Below, piece by piece: positions 1 through 11,027 of a stretch of DNA of 64,000 bases; position 1 is the first letter of the stretch; every line of letters begins with the position of its first letter. The notes below the pieces were generated by a model. That model was given only the letters and a program-made list of their open reading frames with translations. It had not been told where the DNA came from and searched no databases. The stretch comes from Sphagnum compactum. Taxonomy: Eukaryota > Bryophyta > Sphagnopsida > Sphagnales. Both the position numbers and the translations under genes were made by a program. Location of the stretch: assembly GCA_965153455.1 (NCBI GenBank), contig OZ234496.1, positions 9,075,863-9,139,862 of the forward strand, in the 5' to 3' direction.

Positions 1-1009
1 ATTCAAAATCATGTTCCAAACTTTAAATTTTCATAATTAAATTATACCTACTTAATTAATTATTAAAAAGAACCAAATAAAATGTCATTAGAATACTTAC
101 CTTAGAAAATTATTTCACAAAAAAAAATCAAAATATGTTTCAAAACTTATGTTCCTAACCAAAATGTTTAATGAAAGGAAACACATGTTACATTCTTGAA
201 ACTTTTTCTAAATGTAGTGATTAGAAACATCAAAATACAAAATATTTTTTATATTATTAAAATTGTTTGTACAAAATTATAAGTCTGCTCACTAACAAAT
301 TCTAATGAACTTCCTTGTTTAAGTGTTTTTTTTTTCTAAAATTGATGGGTCCAATAAAATTAATGTGTGATGTTCTTAGTGATGTCACCCAGTGATGCCA
401 TGTGATTAAATGCCTTTTCCTAAAAATTATCTCATGCTTTTTCATTAACCATTTACATGGACATGAAAATGCACATGTTATTCTGCCTTTTCATGTTTTT
501 TTAATCAAGATATTGAAATAATAATTATTTTGAATAATACTTTTTTTAATTACATACAAACATTCACATATACATATATGGGTTGCTTGAAACCATAGAC
601 TCTGGATAAATCCACAAAACACAAATCAATAAATTAAAATATATATATACTCCTTTTATCCTATTACCCTTTAATTATGTTTTGGTCAAAATGTATAACC
701 AAAAAAGCCAAGTCCAATTGGACTAGTCCCACTCACTGATTTTTTTTCTGAAATATTTTGTTGTTTTTCCACCAAATCTTTGTGAAATTTCTGTGTTTTT
801 CAAGTGTAAATTCCTCTAATTTTCCCTTTTTTTGAAAAATTTGCCAGATTTTTTATATCCCAAAATTGGATAAAGGAATCCCTAGTCCCAATACTCTCAT
901 CATCAAATGGTGGAAAATTTTCTCTCTTTTTTCTTCCTCTCTTTTTCCCCTTTTTGTAAAGGTGCATATGGTGGCCATGACCTCGAAAAATCCTTTTCTT
1001 CCTTCTCTA
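1..1009. other. AT-rich intergenic flank
   Basis: Very AT-rich sequence with many homopolymer A and T runs. No reading frame, tRNA-like box or inverted termini could be supported here. Confidence 0.6.
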
Positions 1010-1510
1010 TTAAAGTAAACTCTTTGGATGGAAAGGAATTGTAAATCACTGTTTTCCTTTACTATTTAAATAAACTCTTTGGATGAAAAAGGATTAGTAA
1101 ATCCTCTATTTCCTTTTCTATTTAAAATTCTTTGAAGTTTGGTTGAAAGAATATTTAGTAATTAATCCTTTTTTTTTCCCTTTTTTTATTAATATACACT
1201 TGGGGAAAAAAAGAATTAGCAAATCCACCTTTTCTCCATTTTCAATTCAAATAAACTTCTTGGATGAAAAAGGCTTAGTAATATTCTTTTTTCCTCCTTT
1301 CAATTTAAATAAACTCTTTGGATGAAAAAGGATTAGTAATACGTATCCTCCTCTTTTTCTCCATTCTATTTACAGAAACTCTTTGGATGAAAAAAGGTTT
1401 AGTATACCTTTTTCTTTTCTTTTATATTTAGATAATCCTTTCGGATGAAAAAAGATTCGTAATTCCTATCCTCTTTTTCTCCTTTCTATTTATAGAAACT
1501 CTCTGAGTGG
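1010..1510. repeat. degenerate ~60-bp tandem array
   Basis: About eight diverged copies of a roughly 60-bp unit follow one another. Each has a core close to CTCTTTGGATGAAAAAGGAT, then TTAGTAA, then a pyrimidine-rich stretch (TCCTCTTTTTCTCC) and CTATTTAAA or CTATTTATA. Cores start near 1018, 1075, 1257, 1315, 1379 and 1438. The units lie just upstream of the GC-richer leader region of the F-box gene. Confidence 0.75.
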
Positions 1511-2060
1511 AAAACGGATTCCGGCATGAAGCAACTGCATAAAAAGTGGATGAAAAACATGTCCTCATCTCTACGGCGTACGCTTCCCCGAAAGCGAGAG
1601 CGAGAGAGCGCGACAGAAAGAGAGCGTGTGTGTGTGCGTGCGCGCGCGCGCGGGCGCATGCGTGTCTTTGTTTGTTTGCTGCTGTTGTTTGGACTGTGGC
1701 CTGTGTTGTTCTGTCATCGTTTGTTCTTCGAGTACACGGGCCTGTTTCTGGTCTTGCAATACCAGTTTGAAGCCAATGTGCCAGCACTCAAAAATGCAGG
1801 GGACACAAAGTGTCAGAAAATTCGGAGCTGCTTGCTTGCTTGCTTGCTTGCTTGGACTCTCTCTCAGAGCGTCCAAAGCTCGGGGGCGACTCTGGGGGGA
1901 ATTTGGTGTGCCAGTTCATTTTTAAAGCTCCTTTTCTATCCTGGTAGATGCGAACTTCAACTTTGAGCTCAGCAATTTTTGGCGAGACTTCTTCTAAGAG
2001 GTATGTTTGATCTGCCTTCAATTGCTTTGCAAATAGCTGCATTAGGTCTTGCAGTAGTTA
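1511..2060. other. GC-richer leader-like segment with microsatellites
   Basis: Base composition changes sharply from the AT-rich flank. The segment holds GAGA/GCGA runs, a GT/GC alternating tract near 1625-1660 and a (GCTT)n run near 1829-1855. A splice-donor-like AAGAG|GTATGT lies near 2000. It could be promoter plus 5' untranslated exon of the F-box gene downstream, but no transcript evidence is available. A minus-strand frame at 1788-2042 resembles a charged helix, but I do not recognise it. Confidence 0.3.
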
Positions 2061-2427
2061 GAGAATCCCCAGCGGTGCTCAGTATGTGACACTGCAAAAA
2101 TATTTCTCACATCCAAGTTTAGTTATTTACTTTTTTGCAACCCCGTCCATAAAACTGGAACTGAGACTGCAGATAGGTGAGAGTAGCAAACCACCTGGAG
2201 CAATCGTTATGATTTGGCAATTTGAAACAGGGAGCAGCAGTCAGATCATATTTATTACATTCTTCTCTGGCAGGTGCACAGCTTTCCTGTGCCTTTTACG
2301 ATCCTTAGCAAACTGTGCAAATATGCTGGGCTGAAACCATTTTCCTGAGCCAAAATGACATGTTTTGCTTTTTCTTCAGCCAATTTTAATGTGCAGGGTC
2401 ACATACTGAGCACTGCTGGGGACGCTC
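2061..2427. mobile_element. MITE with ~36-bp terminal inverted repeats
   Basis: The left end (2061-2096) and the reverse complement of the right end (2392-2427) share GTGCTCAGTATGTGAC flanked by TCCCCAGC on the outside and CTGCA on the inside. The left end is preceded by TTA and the right end is followed by TAA, which resembles the 3-bp TWA target of PIF/Harbinger elements. The 367-bp body has no coding frame, so this looks like a non-autonomous element. A second, one-ended copy occurs at 54480-54580. The superfamily call is inference. Confidence 0.8.
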
Positions 2428-2489
2428 TAAGATTTATGCGGTTGGCTTCCAGACACATGGCAGTGGTCATCCCTTGATTTTCCAAACTA

Positions 2490-2860
2490 GGTACCCTCGT
2501 TGGAGACAGAGGCAGGAGGGGAGAGATCACAGGACACATCAGGAGTGACATCATCTGCAGGAGAGTTTATGTAGAGACATGAGGAGTGCTTTCTGTGACC
2601 TAACATTGGAGCAAATAGTGAGAGACCATGGCTAGCAGCAGCAGCAGATGTTTACACCAAATTGGAGGCTGTAAGTTTCTTCTTTCTCCCTGCTTCATCA
2701 TTCTGCCACAGTATCTTTGATTTGGCACTGACACTCTCATGCTCCATAAATGGTGCTGGTTTCATTTGATGCCTCCCCTGCTGCTTCTAGAGGGAACCTT
2801 TTTCTTTTCATACTGGAATTTGAGTCATGGTTTTGGATACTGATCCAAGTTGCAGAATGT
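2490..2860 (+). repeat. copy of the EF-hand gene's promoter, exon 1 and intron-1 start
   Basis: This segment aligns with 8805-9090 in the same orientation. Shared landmarks in order are GGAGAGGGGAGAT.ACAGGA, a GACATGAG.AGTGCT stretch, an ATG followed by a short open exon, TTACACCAA..TGGA.GCTGTAAG across the donor, GATGCCTC..TGCTTCT.GAG, and TTCTTTTCATAC. In the copy the exon is 2628-2670: ATG plus 14 codons ending phase 1 at GTAAG. It encodes MASSSSRCLHQIGG, against MGGTGSCLHQPGS in the EF-hand gene. I see no downstream EF-hand exons here. It may be a relic, or a leader captured by the F-box gene. Confidence 0.7.
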
Positions 2861-3393
2861 GTTCATGAGATCAGGTGCTTTTTTATATATGATGAGTTGA
2901 TCATTTTGTTCCTCTCAGAGATAAATGTGATCTTCACAGCAAGGAAGCAAAGCTTTGAAAACTGCCAAGCAAAATGTGTTGTATTGGCACATTTTGAAAG
3001 AATCCAAAGAAAGAACAAGAATCAGTGTTGTATTGTAATTATCTCGTACAGTCCCTCACAGGTGTTCTTGTTTACAGGTTCTAAGACTACCAAGTTCGGA
3101 AGCTAATTCACTCAGACAAACAGAAGGTCTGTATCATAAGATTGAAGCTCATAGAGCTGATTCTTGCCTGATTGGTTGTTTCTGAATGGCATGAGTGACC
3201 AGATGAAACACCCAAGGGATGCAGTTCAAGAGGTAGCCTGAAAATCATCTTCTTTCCAAGTTCCAGATCTTTATGTTGGTTATAAGCTTTTGGAATGGGA
3301 AACCAAGTGCCAGACTTGAGGAGGAAACCACCAGCATCATCCACAAGCTTTCTTAGTTTGGTGCATGGATGTTGGTCACCAAGATGGCTAACC
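2861..3393 (+). other. upstream/leader region of the F-box gene
   Basis: The segment between the duplicated exon and the F-box start codon. Possible acceptors are TTACAG at 3078 and CTTAG near 3354. An in-frame TAA at 3283 shows that the F-box frame does not extend further upstream without splicing. No other feature is seen. Confidence 0.3.
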
Positions 3394-5079
3394 ATGGCAG
3401 ACCTGAAATTAACACCAAAACCACCATCTCTATCCATCTCTTCCCTTCCTGATGACATCTTACTTGACTGTCTGGCACGCATGCCACGGGCGTCCATCTG
3501 CACTGTGATGATGGTATGCAAGAAGTGGCGAGCTGTGGTCCAATCCAGTGAATTTTATGAGCTTCGTCAAAGGAATGGGAAGGTGGAGAGCATGCTTTTC
3601 CTGTTTGGAGGTGCTGGAACCAGTCTCTCTTCAGCTGTATACTGCAGATCGAGGGGAAGCTGGAGAGCTGGGCTGCTCTGCTCCCTACGTTCCATAGTTG
3701 AGAATGAGTGGCTGACTGAGTATCAAAGCAATGAGCATGCACTCCTGCATGCTCAGCCTGCTGTCATCAAACACAGGATCTTCATCCTTGGTGCTCTGGC
3801 AAGCTTGAGCAAACCCTTGGGGCTGGAGTGCACAATAATATATGACTTGTGGACAAAACAGATCATCCAAGGAGCTCCAATGCTTTGCCCTCGAAAGAAA
3901 TTTGCTTGTTGTGTGATTGCAGACCGGATCTTGGTTGCTGGCGGTGCCAACAACAGTGACTCTGCTCGTTATGCTATTGCTGATGCTGAGGAGTATGTCC
4001 CTGAGCTTGATTCTTGGAGACCTCTTGCAAGCATGCCTCGCAGGTATGGCACTGAGAAACTCATTTCTGAATTCCTCCCAAAGCTTTTAGTTTTTGATAG
4101 AAACAGGTGGAAGACAGAAATATGAATTTCCTTCACCTCACAAGTATTCTGTTGTCATGTCCAAAGGTATGATTGCTGTCATGTTGTCAGAAAAGGTGAA
4201 GGAATAGTTTTTTGCTGCCTACGAAATTTAGGTAGGAAATAAGAATCTTGTCTCTTCCAAGCTTGCTGAAGCTCTGAAGAAAAAATTTGCTGCAATATAG
4301 GAGGGGAGGAGAAGTTAGAGCAAGATGTCATCAGCAATTGCCTGCAAGGTCCACATTCTGCGAGTGTCTGTTCAGGGTTACTATTAACCAGGATTCCAGA
4401 GCTCTTGTTTATGGTACCATAATGAGACAGACACCTCTTGCAGGAGGTATGGATGCTTGGGAGCAGCAGTGAATGGCATCTTCTATGTCATAGGGGGCGT
4501 GAAATTTAGTACCATGTTCAGTCGATCAATGCAGCCCTTTGCTTACATAAGATCAATGGATTCCTACAATCCAAAAACCAATGGATGGCAAAAGACAAGA
4601 GCTCTTCCAATGGGTGGCTGTGTTATTGCTTGCACAGTGATGGGTCCAAGTATATACATGCTCTCAAGCCATGCTGTTGAGTTATCACTCTGGAAATTCA
4701 ACACCCAGGATGACACATGGAGTCGGATTGAGCCACCACCAATCCCATCTCCTCTTCGCATTGACAACTATTTAAGATTCTCATGTGCCAGTATGGGGAG
4801 CTCTGTGTATGTTGTTCAGGTACAAAACCTTTGAAGGTCAATAGGTTCTTTGGTAACAACTTGAGAAGCAGAGTTGTTCTTTCCAGAGTTGTTCTGACAC
4901 TCATTATGCTGCAGGTGGGTGGGTCAATTGATGACCTTCTACGAAGAAGTGGACACAGTGGCCGGGGTTGTAAGGAGGGTTTAGTGCTTATCTATGACAC
5001 ACGAGCCCATGAGTGGTCAAGGGGTCCTGATTCACCTTACATGAAAAATGGTGCTGCATGCACAATAGTGCAATGTTAG
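3394..5079 (+). CDS. F-box/kelch-repeat protein (SCF ubiquitin-ligase adaptor)
   Basis: Three exons, 3394-4043, 4444-4819 and 4915-5079, give 396 residues. The start is chosen for its ACCATGGCA context; an in-frame ATG at 3295 would add 33 residues. The F-box is at about residues 13-58 (SLPDDILLDCLARMPRAS...VCKKWR). Kelch-type motifs follow: VAGGANNS...AEEYVPELDSWRPLASMP, FYVIGGV...SYNPKTNGW and LIYDTRAHEWSRGP. In this family the F-box binds SKP1 in an SCF complex and the kelch propeller recruits the substrate; the substrate cannot be read from sequence. The exon-2 acceptor is a tandem CAG/GAG, so it may splice with or without one extra codon. Exon 1 to 2 is phase 2, exon 2 to 3 phase 0, and all junctions keep frame. 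I cannot tell which plant SKIP-like clade it belongs to. Confidence 0.88.
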
Positions 5080-6540
5080 GAGACATCATCTTAATTGTAT
5101 TGAGATCCAGGTTGGTTGATCGTGAGACACCACATCTAGTGATTCCTAACCAGAATACTGTAACATACAAGGTGGCATAATGGACCTCTAGTGATGCTTA
5201 CCATTCATTTATTGGTCATCTCAAAGACTAGTACACATGAGTACAAGCAATATGTGTGCTTGTTCCAGTTGCTTTACACATTTTCATTTTGAACTTTTCT
5301 AGTTGCACATTTGCACAATGGTTTACCATCCCTTCTTCATAACCATCCATTGACCTATAAGTAGGTGTAAGATCCCTCACACTCTTAAGGAGTAGGTGTA
5401 GAGTATCCCTCCTCTTTTCTAAGAGGGATAATTATGGATCTAAGGTGCCCTCCAAATTTACTAGGAAATTTCTGAGTGCTTTACATCTGGGTAAAATACT
5501 TGTTCACTCCAACTTGTGTGGGAAGCTGTTGCCTATTGTTCTTATGGTTTCTTTTTATTGTAGTGTGATATGTGTGACCATCCTATTCAAGTTGTGGGAA
5601 GATGCATATTATAGTGCATGGGACCAGCATATTTTAAAGTTTAGGGAAGTTGAAACAAGTTTAACATCAATGCCATGTGCACTAGATTTGAAGCACAATT
5701 TGTTGTTTATTTTTGTCATGTTTGAAAACTGCAAGCTGAAATTTGGAAAGTTATCCTAACAATTTCAGATCTTATGTATTTTGGGTTGAAGGTTAAATTG
5801 CATGAAGAAGGGTAACCCAAACTCATTATCTATCCACACAAGGGGTTATATGATTGGCGGTATATCAAAATGTGGCCCAACCCAACAATACTTTGTTTCT
5901 TTCTCTACAGACACAAAGCCATTTAGGTTGGGATCTTCTGTGTACGGTAAAGCCTGAGGCCGCGGGCTTTGCCACAATGATGACCTGCTCCAATTTGCTT
6001 TTTTCTATTCTCTTCCCTGTAATACCTGGTGAAAAGAACAGAAAAAAAAATTGCGAAGCATTTCAAAAATGGAATGCCTGCTTTTTTGAGTGCTTGGAAG
6101 CAGGCACTGTGTTATTTGAAACGCCCTGCAAACAGCACATGAAAAAATATGCTGGGTAAGGTGCCCTCTTATTCCACTAAAAAAGTGGGAGCAGGTCTTT
6201 AGTCCTTTACAGGTAAAGATGATATACCCTTACCCAATATATGGACACACCTTTCAATTGCAGCCATCATAGTCAAATGCCTAGAAATGTTAGAGGCTAG
6301 AATATGTGGAAAGGCTCAAAACTGAAAATGGTTCAAACAAGAGCATGAATTTGAAGATTTAGGAATGAAGCGGATGTGCTGCTTATCAATTATTAAGCCA
6401 CTTGTGATGAGACTTGATATTGTGTGTAACCCCCAAGATGTCACAACAGTTATCACCTACAAGTAGGCTTTATTCCAGGATTCACGATCTGCGCTCATTG
6501 ATATCAACAAAGAATGGATCCAATCTGGCAGGAAAGCTCA
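5080..6540. other. intergenic region with hairpin-element fragments
   Basis: Downstream of the F-box gene. The only recognisable pieces belong to the GGGCACCTTA / GTAGGTGTAAG element family: an arm at 5362-5400 with a terminal TAAGGTGCCC at 5441-5450, and an isolated end at 6157-6167. The frames in this stretch look random. Confidence 0.45.
5362..5450. mobile_element. partial copy of the GGGCACCTTA hairpin element
   Basis: It contains the arm CACTCTTAAGGAGTAGGTGTA (within 5378-5400) and ends in TAAGGTGCCC at 5441-5450. That end is the reverse complement of the element's left end seen at 62171. The left half is missing or unrecognisable. Confidence 0.5.
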
Positions 6541-6960
6541 CGCACATAATTTCAATGGGTATGCAAAGAAAGGACAGCTGCAATTTGAGGAGGAAGCAAA
6601 AATTGTCTGTCCATAATTTACATGGGATGCAAAGAAAACATCAATGGGTATGCAAAGAAAGGATGGATGTATTTAGGAGGAAACTTGTAATTGTATGTCA
6701 ATAGTTTGAACAGGATGCAAAGAAAGTATGGATGCAATTTCGGAGGAAGTTCAAATTGCATTTCGATAATTTGAATGGGATGCAAAAAAGAATGGATCCT
6801 GTTTAGGAGGAAGCTTAAATTGTAGGACCATAATTCAAAGGGGATGCAAAGAAATGATGGGTTCAAATTAGGAGGAAGGTGGAAACATACATAACATGCT
6901 TTGGATGAAAAAGGATGGCATGCAGTTGAGGAGGACAATCAAAATGAACACATAATGTCC
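6541..6960. repeat. degenerate ~66-bp tandem array
   Basis: Six or so copies of a unit built as GGGATGCAAAGAAAGGATGG, then a GCAATTTAGGAGGAAG block, then TTAAATTGTA and CATAATTTGAAT. Copies begin near 6558, 6628, 6643, 6713, 6778, 6840 and 6902. The last unit reads CTTTGGATGAAAAAGGAT (6899-6916), identical to the core of the array at 1316-1333. A final lone unit (GGGATGCAAAGAAAGGATGG) recurs at about 7134. Confidence 0.75.
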
Positions 6961-6965
6961 TCGGA

Positions 6966-7108
6966 CTGGGGCATTCCCAAAATAAGGGTCCCCTCAACTC
7001 CACCTACAGTTGGCCCCTTATTTCAGGAACACCCGTCAGACCGGGGCAATCCCAAAAGAAGGGCCCTTGGGTTCACCACAAGTGGGCCCTTATCTTGGGA
7101 TTGGCCCA
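6966..7108. mobile_element. two adjacent ~75-bp hairpins of the GGTAAAG family
   Basis: Two inverted-repeat units lie side by side. The first pairs CATTCCCAAAATAAGGG (6972 on) with CCCCTTATTTCAGGAA (about 7015-7030). The second pairs CAATCCCAAAAGAAGGGCCC with GGGCCCTTATCTTGGGATTG. The arms match those of the hairpin elements at 56425, 57184 and 62367. Confidence 0.6.
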
Positions 7109-8760
7109 ATTCTCCTACAAATAAAATGGTGAGGGATGCAAAGAAAGGATGGGATGTAATTGAGGAGGAATGTATGTTGAAATAAAATATGTACTTGAAA
7201 TGAATGAGATGTAGATGAGAAAGTTTGGGATTGGATGAAAGTCGAGAACAAAAGAAATGAAAAAGACCAGGAAGATGCGTGCCCTCGCAACTCTTCCGTT
7301 CTCTTTTTGTATGCGTGCCGCTGTGATCATTGTCGTGTTTGTGCCCCTGCTCCTCAATTGCGCCATCGCCATCTTTCCGGTTTTCTTTCTTTCTACATCA
7401 CAACCACGGGTTTCCCCCCTCGCCTTGGCTTCAGAATAGCTTCTGTAAATCAAGAGATGATCCCGAATTGACGAATATTTTGAAGTTTTCTTCTCTTCTC
7501 TCTGAGCTTCCAAAGGTACAAGCCTTTTGGTGCGTGCTTGTGTGTGTGTGTGTGTTTGCAGGCGGAGATGTTATCTTTATCGTGCACTTTTGTCCCTGGG
7601 AGCTGCTTCTTTGGGCTAAGTGCTCAGCATTTTAGCAAGACCGCTAAGGTACATTTGATCTACCTTTCATTTCCAAATCTGGTTTTCTTTTAATAGACTT
7701 CAGCTTCTTCTTGGGGCCCTTCTCTTCTGGCACTCAATTTCGTGGTTATCTGCCTTTGGATGTTAGCCAATTGCCTAAGCTGCATTAGATCCGCGTTAGG
7801 TTACGCCCTTCTGGGGCTGTTGCCGCTCCAACAGACAATATCTTGAATTCCTTGGCTCGCCAAACTCTTCATCATTGTCAGATGACATGTGACAACAAGA
7901 AGACTGGCTTTGATGATGAAGCAATTCCAAGCAAATTCATACCTGTTGTGTGCATTAGGTCAAAAATGCAATCAAAGATGCCTGAATTGCTGCATCTGTA
8001 CTGAATGTACACAGTAAAAGCTTTTATGTCTCCTTGTAAGGATGTGGGATATTGGTTTAAGAACACGGGTTCAAACCTGGTACTGAAAAAACTCAATGAA
8101 GAAGACTAGGTCGCAATACGACACTGCCAAATGCTTCATCCACTACAGGTTTCACCTTTCCAGTATTGTCAGCCCTGTGTGTCTTTATGAAGAAACTTCA
8201 TGCCGGATCTTCAGAAGTCATTTTAGAGTTGACAAATCTCATGGAGAGCACTTTTGGCCCCTACATGCCCAGACATTGCCATTGTCCTTCAGCATTAGCT
8301 GTAAAGGTTCATCAGAGTTGCATTTGTAAGAGTAGGTCTTTGTGGTCAGACAAGGTCCAGAACATCTGTAAATATCTTGAATGCAGGAATTTGAACCTGG
8401 TGACTGTCTCTACCATTTTCAAACATTCGTTCCCCACTTAATGTGGCTTGATGATACCATACGCTCACAAACTGCTCCCATTCCTTTACACATGCAATTG
8501 CTAGCACATATAAAGTCGTGACATTTGCCAAAAAAATCTCTCCTGCTCATTTCAGAGATGTTAAATGCAGCCTGCCACCATCAATTGAGGCTGATGAACA
8601 TCCTTATGTTTTGCCAAGAAATCAGATCAATTATGAGGTGGATCCAGAGCTACTACCTGTTTTGGATGGTGACTGTTGGAGGGTTAACTGACAGAAGTCA
8701 AGTGAGGAAATCTGAAGATCTGTTGTACACTGGCTGCAGGGTCCATGGCTAAGGTCTATA
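7109..8760 (+). other. upstream region with coding-like orphan stretches
   Basis: GC-richer DNA with a (GT)n run near 7537-7555 precedes the EF-hand gene. Three stretches look coding by composition but lie in different frames with no clear joining. About 7787-8003 follows an acceptor-like CATTAG and is open for about 72 codons, including CDNKKTGFDDEAIPSKF. About 8105-8340 contains TTGFTFPVLS and KKLHAGSSEVILELTNLM. About 8559-8687 contains PPSIEADEHPYVLPRNQ and PELLPVLDGDCW before a stop. I do not recognise the protein. They may be exons of an unrecognised gene, its pseudogene, or leader sequence of the EF-hand gene. Confidence 0.25.
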
Positions 8761-8928
8761 GATATGAATATAGTTGGACAGGTGTAATTCACAGTGGTAA
8801 CACCTTGAAATCTACAAGGTATTGGGGCGGAGGTGGAGAGGGGAGATAACAGGAGACATAAGGAAATGACGTCTGTGGCAGGGACTATTTAGACATGAGT
8901 GCTCTCTCTGAACACATAGTAAGAGAGC

Positions 8929-10482
8929 ATGGGTGGCACTGGCAGTTGCTTACACCAACCTGGAAGCTGTAAGTTCCTTCACCCTGCACATCTGTGCTAC
9001 TTCACTTTTGGAACTAAAGGGTTTGGATTGACTGTGATGCCTCTCTTTCTGCTTCTGGAGCCTGGTTCCCTGTTCTTTTCATACCTAAATCTGTGACTTC
9101 CCAATGGTTGTACAAGCCACATTTTGAAGCTCATTCTTAGGTGTTGTTGAAGACATCAGCTTCTTTTTTACACAAGTTGCTGCTGACATTTTTCTTGGCT
9201 ACAGATTTACCTTCGTTTGTTGCAGTGTCAGGGCATGAGGAATTGCGTGCTAAGTACAGGTTTAGAAAGGTGACAGGCAAAGACCATACATATTTGACTC
9301 GAGAACAGTTTACTGATCTGCTTGGCCCTTGTACGTGCACTGTTTCTGTTCTCTGTCTTTTGCCACCCTTGTCTCTCACTTTTCCTATGGTTTGGCAATG
9401 GTACCTCATATCTGATTTCCTAGTATGTGTGGCCAGCACCTTGTACGGAGGGTCTATTCAAATATGTTGACACTGACGGGGATGGCACTGTAAGCTTCGA
9501 TGAGATTCACAAAGAGATCACAGCATTCCGGTCTATCAAATCCCCTGAGGCAAAGCTTAAAGGTGAATATCCTGCCCAGTTTTCATCTCTCCTTTCCAAA
9601 TTTCTGAAAGAGTCATTGAGGCTATGAACTCATGTGTCTATTCACTAATCTGCTATGTGTTCATTCACATTCCTGTGTCAGTTCAGAAAAGGCAAGTTTC
9701 TTCACTTTGTGAAATGCAAATATTTCCTCAAATTCCTAGATACTTTTCCACCTTAGGTCAATCAACTCTGTCTCAAAGTTTTAACATGTCTGTAAAATAA
9801 TTCTCTCTGCTTTTCTCTGTCTCATGGAACTAGTATGACCTCGTTTTTTCTGTCCTTATGGAGTAGTTATGTCAGAAATTATAGGTAATTGATAGAAATC
9901 TGTGGGCTGTACATGGGGCAGTTTTATACAACTTCTATGACTCGGATCATGATGGGAAGATTTCTCGTTCAGAGGTTGCAGATGCCATGGTAGTTGCTTG
10001 TGGACAAGCCCTCCCAAAGACCCAGTTGGAACAGGTCCCATTCTTCTGATCCCAAATACCACATGAAAGTGCTGAGTGTCTGAGGCAGCTGCTCATTTGC
10101 AACTGTCTTCAATCATTGGTCACATATCACAGATATGAGATGTGAACATTTCTTTCATCATCTTTCACAACCCGATTTCTTGTTTCCATCATCACAAAAT
10201 CCACTTGTCATGTGCTTTGGCTTCCTGTATTTCCTCCCATCCTACAGGTGTGAAGTGCATGAAGTAATTTTCCAATATCATGAGCAATGATGCCTCCTCC
10301 TCTGTAATTCTATGTGAATGAAATGAAACAAAGAGAGTTTATTTTGGTGCATAAGGCATCCAATTTTGTTCTTGCAGCTTGTGAATTCGACAATGGAGGT
10401 GTTTGATACAGACAAAGATGGGTTTTTAAACTTTTCTGAGTTCAGTACACTGATGTGGACATCAGGGTTGGAATTGACGTGA
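8929..10482 (+). CDS. small EF-hand Ca2+-binding protein
   Basis: Five exons: 8929-8968, 9226-9330, 9437-9562, 9922-10034 and 10378-10482. They give 162 residues; using the acceptor at 9204 instead for exon 2 adds seven in-frame codons. Three good EF-hand loops are visible: DTDGDGTVSFDE (exon 3), DSDHDGKISRSE (exon 4) and DTDKDGFLNFSE (exon 5). The exon-2 helix-loop region (KVTGKDHTYLTREQF) looks like a first EF-hand without the Ca2+-coordinating residues. The N-terminus MGGTGSC has Gly2 and Ser6 with a nearby Cys, which fits N-myristoylation and perhaps palmitoylation; lipidation is inference. By family it should act as a calcium sensor that binds an unknown partner, probably at a membrane. 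Its promoter and exon 1 are duplicated at 2490-2860. The gene converges with the PIG-M gene. Confidence 0.85.
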
Positions 10483-11027
10483 TGACCAACAAGGCACTAT
10501 GGGTACTCCCAATGACATGAAAGAATGAAGAACAGCCAAGAAGAGGTTTCAAAACAAGGCCTTTTTCCAGTTCATGCTGCTCTCCACCATGTATACAATA
10601 CTGTACTTATTTCTTCAACAATTGGAATTTGATTGATTCTTGGATTTTGCCCTAATTTTGAGAAGCCTTATGATAGAGGATGTGTTTATACACCTTTGAA
10701 AGGGTTCCAAAGCTTGGAATGTGGAAACTTTTGTGCTTGAAGAAATTTGAGCCTGCCAGGAAGTCAGGTTGCAACCTTCAGTGCTTAGTTACCATATCAT
10801 GACAACCAGTGGCAGTTGTGAAGTTGTAGAACATCATATGCCAAATGTGGCTGGTGAACAATGAAAAGGTTTTGGATTTGGAGAAGATTCTGCATTGCCA
10901 AGTACCAATGTCTTTTATTTGCTTGCAAATGCAGTGAGCCATGTATTGAATATCAAAGTTACTGCATTGATCTATACTTGTACATACAATTCCTGAGGAC
11001 TGTCTGAATGAAGCATTAAAGCACTTG
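10483..11027. other. convergent 3' flanks
   Basis: The 545 bases between the stop of the EF-hand gene and the stop of the minus-strand PIG-M gene. Presumably 3' untranslated regions of both. No other feature seen. Confidence 0.4.

Noticed and set aside
1526-1966. 146-codon plus-strand frame over the GC-rich leader
   Set aside because: Its sequence is dominated by translated microsatellites (RERES, RARARG, LLACLLA) and has no domain.
8050-8085. B-box-like GGTTCAAACC suggesting a tRNA or SINE
   Set aside because: No A-box at the right distance and no cloverleaf could be drawn.
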